Assembly (NCBI GenBank): GCA_018136815.1 | Contig: CM030931.1 | Location: 10,179,072-10,243,071, forward strand | Length of the DNA stretch: 64,000 nt | Reading direction: 5' to 3' | DNA from: Isochrysis galbana | Taxonomy: Eukaryota; Haptophyta; Isochrysidales; Isochrysidaceae | In this document: positions 57,881 to 64,000 of the stretch, in pieces | Layout of the letters: every line of letters starts with the position of its first letter | How positions within the stretch are numbered: position 1 is the stretch's first letter | The notes under the pieces: model-generated | The model's input: the letters and a program-made list of their open reading frames with translations, nothing else | Databases searched by the model: none | Told to the model about the DNA's origin: nothing | Translations under genes and position numbers: made by a program

Positions 57881-58040
57881 TGTCGCATTCGCGAATCGAC
57901 ACTCGTTCGTTAGGCTTCTCTCTTCGCTTCGTCGTTCGGTATTTATCGTTATAATTCTCTCGTTCTCGTCGTTCTCGGTCAAAAGCTTCGCTCGGATGCA
58001 TAGGTTCTTGGGTTGTGGAGCGCTCTCTCTCTCTTTCTCT
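57881..58040 (-). repeat. Inverted repeat C, right copy (downstream of UXT)
   Basis: The reverse complement of 55928-56102. The end carrying GGGTGTCGCATTCGCG faces UXT in both copies. Confidence 0.8.
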
Positions 58041-58199
58041 CGAAGAGATAGGAAGTTTCCCCACCTTTCTTCATCCTAGGCGCCTCGCCAATAGGTTTAA
58101 TTCGCTATCTTCCCCGCGTTTCTCTATCTACTTCAGTGATTGCAATCAGGTTTAATTTGCAATCTCTTGGCATCTCCCCCTTAGGCACACCGCATCTCT

Positions 58200-58770
58200 C
58201 TTGTCTTATTCGGTCAGTCTTTTGGAATCCTGTGCGGCAAGATTGCCCCTCGTTTCCGTTATGGTGCGATTCCCCTTCCAGACGGGATCGCCGATAGATC
58301 GCCTTCTGATCGTCGTCCGTCGTCGTCTGGCCGGAGTGTTTGGGTTTGATTTCAGTCGAGTTATGTGAGAAAGTCGTGGGGCGAGAGTCGGGGTGTTTTC
58401 CTGGGTGTCTCTGTCCGTCGTTCTGTCGTCAGTCGTCATCCATCGTCGCTCTCGCTCTCGTCGCTCTCGCTCTCGTAACACTCATACCCTACAATCCCCC
58501 CTTGCCTCGCCAGCCCCTGCCACCACAGCCCTCCTCACACTCACCCTCGCCTCTCGCCGCTCGCTCGATGTCGCTCTCGCCGCCGTCCTCGCCCTCGCTC
58601 AAGCCCGCCTGCCCGCCTTCCTCTGCTGACGGGCTTCAGCCCGTCAGCACCTCTGAAGTGGCCTCCCTCGCCGCGCCTGCCGCCGGCTTCGCCCCTTCCT
58701 CATTGCCCTCAGGCCCTATGGGCCATCACAATTTGTCAGGGGGAGCACGTACGAGAGCTAGAGGGTGACG
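58200..58770 (-). repeat. LINE-like repeat family A, copy near 58 kb
   Basis: 58340-58420 matches 29755-29830, and 58440-58560 matches the reverse complement of 700-850. A perfect hairpin, GCTGACGGGCT/AGCCCGTCAGC with a 2-base loop, lies at 58625-58648. Confidence 0.75.
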
Positions 58771-59080
58771 AGCAGGGGGAAAAAAAATCTTCTGAAAAAA
58801 CCCCGCTACGTGTGCGGCGTGAGGCAGTGTGCTAGTGTACCTCCCTACTACCCAACCTTAACCCCTAACAACCCCCTCCCCCTTCCCCAGTTCCCTCATT
58901 AGCGGAGAAGCTGGTTCCGGGGAGGCCGCGCGCGCTGCTTCGGCCAGGAGTTGGAGAGAAGGGGGCGGGAGACTGTGGCTCGTCCTTTGCTTTCGGTGTT
59001 AGCTTTGGTTATTCTCCCTTAAAAACTTTAAATTCCTTTTTTAGTAACTGCTGTGATTCCTACCCAGAGATTTAGCTGCT

Positions 59081-61160
59081 TTAGGTGATGTGTCGTAGGT
59101 CTAGCCCCCTTGCCGCTTGCAAGAGGTCCTCCGACGTTCCTATGTTGAAATCCTTGTCCACCGTGTACAGCGGGCTTATCATTTTCTTAATGTGTTTGTT
59201 GCTCGGGGCGTGTAACCCCATATTCTCCCGTTGTTTTTTTAGCCTCTGAAAGAAACCGACTTTCGCCGTTACTAACAGGTGATATCTCGTGAGGATCGCT
59301 CTTAAGATCGACCTGACGGACCTGCCGTCCGCGTTGCCATACTGGATGTTATAGAAGTCGGTTAGAATATACCTCCACGCCAAGATACCTAAGTATCCTG
59401 AGGAGGGGTGCGGTCTGTCCACCTGATAGCTGTCGAGTCGAGCGCTACCGGAGGGCTCTGAGCCACTCCGTCGCGAGCGGCACCGGCGGCTAGCGCGGCG
59501 CTTTGTCCCTCCTCCCCACCGGGAGTCGGGTGAATGAAATTCTGGACTGGGTCGGGCAACCCCATTTGGGTGTCTGGACGGGGAACGAACGGCGAACGAA
59601 GGGCTGTGGGGCGGCGAGGCGCTCCTAGCGGCCCTAGTGTGTTGGGTTTTGAGAGATTGTTAGACCTACAAAGAACTCTTCCCTCAGGGAGGGAGCCTAG
59701 GCTGCTAGAGTGCAGCGACGCAGCGAACAACGACGGACAAAGAGCCTGAGAACAACAGGTTACACCGACTCACGAACACACCGGGCAATAGTTGCGGGCT
59801 GATCCGCTCGTGGATGTGGGGCTCTCCCATAACATTAAGTTGGACTTTGTGGTGATCGCCTCTTCGGCGCAGATAGAAGTTATGGTCTTTGTCCACTAGA
59901 ATGTCACCTAGATCATGCGCGTCCGGATCTTCTTGAGGGACTAACTCTTGCTCCTCCGGAGGAGGAGGCGGGGGCTTCGCTTGTTTTCTAAGAAGGTCCG
60001 TATAGTCAGATGTGGTATCTACTAGTCTTGATCTAGTCCATTCGGATATCTTTTCCCACGACTTAAGAAAGGGGGCTACTGAAATGTAATTTCCTCTATG
60101 GCGTATCCACCGTTCTCCGTCCGGCAAGTAAGCCACGCATTCCTCTGTAGTGTATATGTCCCCCGTGTCCGGGTTAATCGTATTGTGTACGATAACCGTC
60201 TGAAGAGACTCCCATTTAGACCTATGTGAATGGTGAATCGCCGGAGGTTTGTGGAAAAGATCGTGCCATATCGGGGAGCCCAGGGTTCCTTCCCGTGTGT
60301 TTGTTTCCCTATGGAAGTTAATCCGTCTAAAGTTCTCGAGCGCATGCTTCCAAAAGGCCGGGAGCGTGCTATTACCGCGAATGCTAGCCGTGAGGCTCTT
60401 CACGTCGACCTTCGCGAAGACCGCCGCGCGCCCTAAGGGGGTGCGGCTGAACCATTGGTCTAAGACCGTTTTCCATCCCGCCGTTGACGGGTTTAGGTAG
60501 CGGGCTATCCATATCGCTTGAAGCGCTCGCGTGTGTTCGGCCATGGGGAGTAGTCCGACACCCAATAGGGGCCCGTCTTCTCTCGTCCCCACTCTCGGGA
60601 GAAGCAAATGAGGTGGTGTTGTTTGGAGTCGGTTTTGGGTCCGACTGGGGGTCGGCCCGCTTGCGTGACTGCGGCTGTGGCTGTTGAGCTGGTGGCTGCT
60701 GGGCTTGCTGTTGTGGCTCTTTCCCTTTGTGTCCATGTGCGGCTTGCGCGTACGACTTAGGTGGAGGATTTGGCTGTTGGTTGGAGGGAGCAAATGCTCC
60801 AGTGATTGTTTGTTGTGTCATGTGCCCGCCCCCGAGGGGTGCACAGATGGTAGGAGTTACCGCCATGGGGGTGGCAGCAGAGCTGCCACACCCCATGGGG
60901 AGTCCTTGAGTGGGTGGCTGCCCGGCGGCGCTGGCGTTCTGAGCCTGAGTCAGGTTCTGCTTGTCAGCAGGGAACAGGACTTTGCCTGCTCCCTGCTTCT
61001 GTGGCTGCCTGGGAGGCGAGGGTGGCGGCGCCATCTCGACGTCGTTGTCAGGCGGTGCTGAGGCCTGCGAGCGCTTCGGCTCCGGCGGCTTGGGGCGGCC
61101 CCGTTGGGGCGTCGTGACGGCGGGGGGCTGGGAGAGGGGAGCGGTCGGCGCGCGCTCCAT
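59081..61160 (-). pseudogene. LINE-like retroelement: ORF1 N-terminus joined to reverse-transcriptase C-terminal region
   Basis: From ATG 61160 the minus strand encodes a Pro/Gln-rich ORF1-like protein. It contains 'PKSYAQAAHGHKG', the SYA motif common in LINE ORF1/gag proteins, and its N-terminus matches the fragment at 28708. Near 60600 the frame shifts into sequence typical of the region after the reverse-transcriptase fingers and palm: 'GVGLLPMAEHTRALQAIWIARYLNPSTAGWKTVLDQWF', in two blocks. Further C-terminal segments continue in broken frames to 59081 (for example 'VGFFQRLKKQRENMG'). No catalytic YxDD block and no endonuclease are present, so the middle of the element is deleted. A high-copy relative of this element seeds the other family A fragments. 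Confidence 0.65.
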
Positions 61161-61623
61161 CGCTAAAACTATAACAATAGTTTGAGGGTGACGAGCAGGG
61201 AAGGTAGGAGGGCCTTCTCTCTCGGGTGGAGGCGAGGGTGTAGGTGAGGCTGGGAGGAAGAAGGCGTCTCAAGAGGAGGGGAGGGGGAGGCTCTGATTAA
61301 AGGCCCCTCCAGCCTTATTACCGCCTTGCCCCTAACCTGCCCCCATACGCTCGAGCCCTCGTCTCACCCCCGATGTGAGCGTGTGCTCCTCCATGCGGTT
61401 CAACATTCAACTTACACCACAACCCTCACCACAGCCACGGCCACAGCCACTCTGCCCAAAACAATCCCTGAATCTCAAAATTTCACTCCAGCACCCAAAT
61501 ATCAGAAACAAGGCGAAAAATATTACTATTGTCATGCTAAGGGCCGGCTCACTCGTTACACGCGTACAACGGTGTGTCGATGAACACTCCTTGTGTGACA
61601 GCTGCCAGCAAGGCCGTGATCGC

Positions 61624-62460
61624 CTAGATGCCCATTCCTCCGGTCACTTCGAGTGTGTGACCGGTGACATACGAAGCCAAGGGCGAAGCAAGAAACAGGA
61701 TCCCGCCTGCTGCCTCATCCGGAGAACCTTTTCGATTCAATGGCACCATAGCCTTGAGCAAGGGTCCCCCTTCCCACATCTTGGCAACCTCAGGTGGAAG
61801 CCCCTGTGGCACATCTTTGGCGCCCACAGTAATTGCCTCGTTGGCGAACGACTGCGTCATGCGAGTGTCGATCATCCCGAAGGCTATGGCGTTTGCACGG
61901 ATCCCAAAGGCTCCCCACTCACGTGCCACTGTCTTTGTGAGGCCAACGATGCCGGCCTTTGCTGCCGCATAATTCGCCTGTCCAGTGTTACCGTGCAGAC
62001 CGGACGTCGAGGAGACATTGATGATGCAACGATCGGAGGGCGCACCTCCGCCCTCCATATCCCGTTTGGCTGCATCGCGCATGTATGGCGCAGCAGCTCG
62101 GATGGTGCGGAAGGGTGCTGTGAGATGAACGTTGAGAATGGCGTCCCATTGCTCATTCCCCATCTTGTGCAGCATCCCATCGTACAGGAAGCCGGCGTTG
62201 TTGACGAGCACGTCAAGCGGCCCGTATTCCTCTGCCGCTAGTGCCATCATCTTCTCTGGAAATCCTTCCTCTGCAACGCTCCCACCAATCGCCAAAGCCT
62301 TGCCGCCTGCCGCAACAATGGCATGGGCCGTGGCATCCGCGCGGGTTTGATCCAGGTCATTGACGACTACTCGCGCCCCCTCGCGGCCCAGGAGCCTCGC
62401 GGCCGACGCCCCGATGCCTCGGCCGGCGCCGGTGATGACGGCGACTTTCCCCGCGAGCAT
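61624..62460 (-). CDS. FabG-like short-chain dehydrogenase/reductase
   Basis: A single exon of 278 residues starts at ATG 62460. The classical SDR pattern is complete: 'TGAGRGIG' cofactor loop (~10-17), 'NDLDQ' second strand, 'NNAG' at ~90, catalytic Ser in 'INVSSTSG', and 'YAAAKAG' with Tyr and Lys. The ending 'YVTGHTLEVTGGMG' is typical of 3-oxoacyl-ACP reductases (FabG). It could be the plastid or mitochondrial fatty-acid-synthesis reductase or a related 3-hydroxyacyl dehydrogenase. There is no N-terminal targeting sequence in this frame: the SDR fold begins at residue 5, so a transit peptide would need an upstream exon. Being intronless, unlike most neighbours, and bacterial-like in sequence leaves gene transfer possible. 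Confidence 0.88.
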   Translation of the reverse strand: MLAGKVAVITGAGRGIGASAARLLGREGARVVVNDLDQTRADATAHAIVAAGGKALAIGGSVAEEGFPEKMMALAAEEYGPLDVLVNNAGFLYDGMLHKMGNEQWDAILNVHLTAPFRTIRAAAPYMRDAAKRDMEGGGAPSDRCIINVSSTSGLHGNTGQANYAAAKAGIVGLTKTVAREWGAFGIRANAIAFGMIDTRMTQSFANEAITVGAKDVPQGLPPEVAKMWEGGPLLKAMVPLNRKGSPDEAAGGILFLASPLASYVTGHTLEVTGGMGI

Positions 62461-62893
62461 TCGTCCTCCGCGTCGAGTTTTGTCTGTGTGTACATATCTG
62501 TACTCTACTAGCTCTACTAGAATATGTTACCCCCCAGGAGCCAACGCCCCCCGATAGCTAACGGGCTAACGGGTAACGGGGGCCCCCGACAATCCACAAG
62601 TTACGTACTCAAACAATAAATATAAATAGTCGCGTTCACTTTTTAAGGGGGGTCCCACAGTGTTTCGAGCTGGTCGCCCGGGTGAAGAGAATGAGTCGGC
62701 ACATGGTCGCCGGAGTCGGAGTCGGAGTCGGACTCAGAGTGAGTCGAGTGAGGAGGAGGGAGGAGAAGGCGTATTGTACGTACGGCGCAGCAAGGGTGTG
62801 GGTTTGGGTGTGGGTGTGGGTGTGGGCTGCTCAACATTACACACGTAGCAACAATTTTAACCTTGGCGGTGTCGCGGTGTCAAGCTGCACAAT
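62461..62893. other. Intergenic upstream of the FabG-like gene
   Basis: 62532-62590 holds CCCCCGATAGCTAACGGG-type sequence related to the palindrome array at 1517-1771. 62800-62830 holds GGGTGT repeats. No gene is seen. Confidence 0.5.
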
Positions 62894-63093
62894 CCTACAT
62901 GTGAAACACAATCAAACTTAGAAATAAAACAGCAGAAACAGTATGTTTTTTGCCGTCGAAAAAAAACAGAGAAAAACAGTGTAAAAAACAGATGTGCGGG
63001 GGGGGGGGGCGGCCGCCCGAAATAAAACAGCGAAAAACATATGTTTTGGGCCTCCGAAAAAAAACACTGTTCCTGTGTTTCACATCATGTAGG
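62894..63093 (-). mobile_element. hAT-type MITE, copy 2 (200 bp)
   Basis: Ends CCTACATGTGAAACACA and the complement of CCTACATGATGTGAAACACA. A perfect 8-bp target duplication, TGCACAAT, lies at 62886-62893 and 63094-63101. The interior matches the reverse complement of copy 1 at 22336-22526, apart from a poly-G expansion near 63000. Confidence 0.92.
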
Positions 63094-63101
63094 TGCACAA
63101 T

Positions 63102-64000
63102 TACTTGTACACATTGTACGATCTTTATCATTATTTTTATTTATATTTACGCTTGCACGCTTACTTACGCTGACGCCGCTAGCAGCTACTACCACTTACT
63201 TGCTTGCTTGTCGGTTAGAAAGTTCCGTCCTTGAACTAAGGACGGTGTCCTTGAAAATCCATGGAATCTAAGGATCTAAGGACTCTGGCCTTCAATAATG
63301 CCTTTGAAGTGGCTTTTAGAGTGAGCTTTTGGGACATCCCACCCCCACCCCCTGAAGCAAATCATCTTTACCTCCCATTTAATCTAAGCTCTCCCCATGA
63401 CCAACTCTGCAGAGCTTTTGTCTTCGTTCACTTTCGCTGCCATATTCAGCATGCGGCATGCGGTGCTGCACTCGGACGATCCGCGGCTCACGTGGGAGGA
63501 GTTTTTTTGCTCTTTTGAGCCGTAGGTCGTAGGTTGACAAATTGGACCGTTGGATGGCAAAATCACGCTTCGTCGTCACTAAAGTTAGACTAAAGGTCTC
63601 AAAGAAGGCAATCAAAGCAACATTTCATCTCTTGTGGACCATGGGTGGAAGAGCTGTCCAATGTCCAATGGGGGTATCAGCCACCATTTTCATTTCAAGG
63701 ACAAATTGTGATTTGACCCGACGCCCCGTGAAGTATGTCACAAAACTTGGTATTGCTGAGGGAAAGGCGCCTTAGTGCCTTGGGAACATTATAAAAGAGG
63801 ATATGCATGCGGTAACCAACAAGCCAAGCTTCGCGCTCGACTGGCGATTGGCGTCGCTGGTCGCTGGCTCAGTGGTGCCTGGGTACATGGGGCTTGGCGC
63901 GGGCCGGGCACCGGGCTGATGAACAAGAATGGGCTCGCATCGCGCCCGGCGTCGTTTTAAATTTGTGGGCTCTCCGAGCAGATAGTGTGTATTTATTTAG
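63102..64000. other. Window end, no gene recognised
   Basis: Several short plus-strand frames occur (63261-63775) without recognisable domains. They could be exons of a gene continuing beyond the window. Confidence 0.35.

Overview
This window is eukaryotic nuclear DNA, probably from a unicellular alga. Its genes are split by short introns of about 75 to 225 nt. Every intron I could place is GT-AG and keeps the reading frame, so I report joined gene models rather than open frames. An SFR2-like galactolipid-remodelling glycosidase points to a plastid-bearing organism. UXT, ULK4, an R2R3-MYB and an OTU protease are broadly eukaryotic. The lineage cannot be fixed from the sequence alone: a haptophyte or a green microalga is my guess.

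Layout. 1-2445: repeats, including an array of palindromes at 1517-1771. 2446-3855 (+): thioredoxin/PDI-like protein. 5683-7520 (-): R2R3-MYB. 9360-10666 (-): endonuclease III (NTH). About 10.99-15.22 kb: a PIF/Harbinger-type DNA transposon with a transposase (+) and a convergent coiled-coil, Myb/SANT-like partner (-), followed by a 100-N assembly gap. 15904-21787 (-): a six-exon ULK4/RUNKEL-type pseudokinase with a long C-terminal half. 22.3-25.5 kb: nested mobile elements, namely a 191-bp MITE and a 2,543-bp hAT element inserted in a LINE-like repeat with a perfect 8-bp target duplication. 26166-27383 (-): multi-pass membrane protein. 28.7-30.2 kb: LINE-like repeat. 30498-33377 (-): two-part glycosyltransferase. 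33.4-37.4 kb: a TTAA-flanked MITE and LINE copies.

37417-39744 (-) and 40202-41715 (+): the SFR2-like enzyme and a retinol-dehydrogenase-like SDR, divergent from a 457-bp interval. 43610-45093 (-) and 45926-47922 (+): a YqaJ-type nuclease and an OTU protease with an N-terminal USP8/AMSH-like helical region, also divergent. 48.6-55.7 kb: satellite and minisatellite DNA followed by a three-exon, 1,425-codon DDE transposase-like gene, with related direct repeats on both sides. 56472-57159 (+): UXT, with copies of a ~170-bp inverted repeat on either side. 58.2-61.2 kb: an internally deleted LINE-like element. 61624-62460 (-): FabG-like SDR. 62894-63093: second MITE copy.

The strongest candidates for something not yet described are the 1,425-aa DDE gene with its C-terminal SH3-like region, the two-gene Harbinger element, and the palindrome array. 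The cellular genes do not form an operon-like pathway. The two divergent pairs are the only arrangement that suggests shared regulation.
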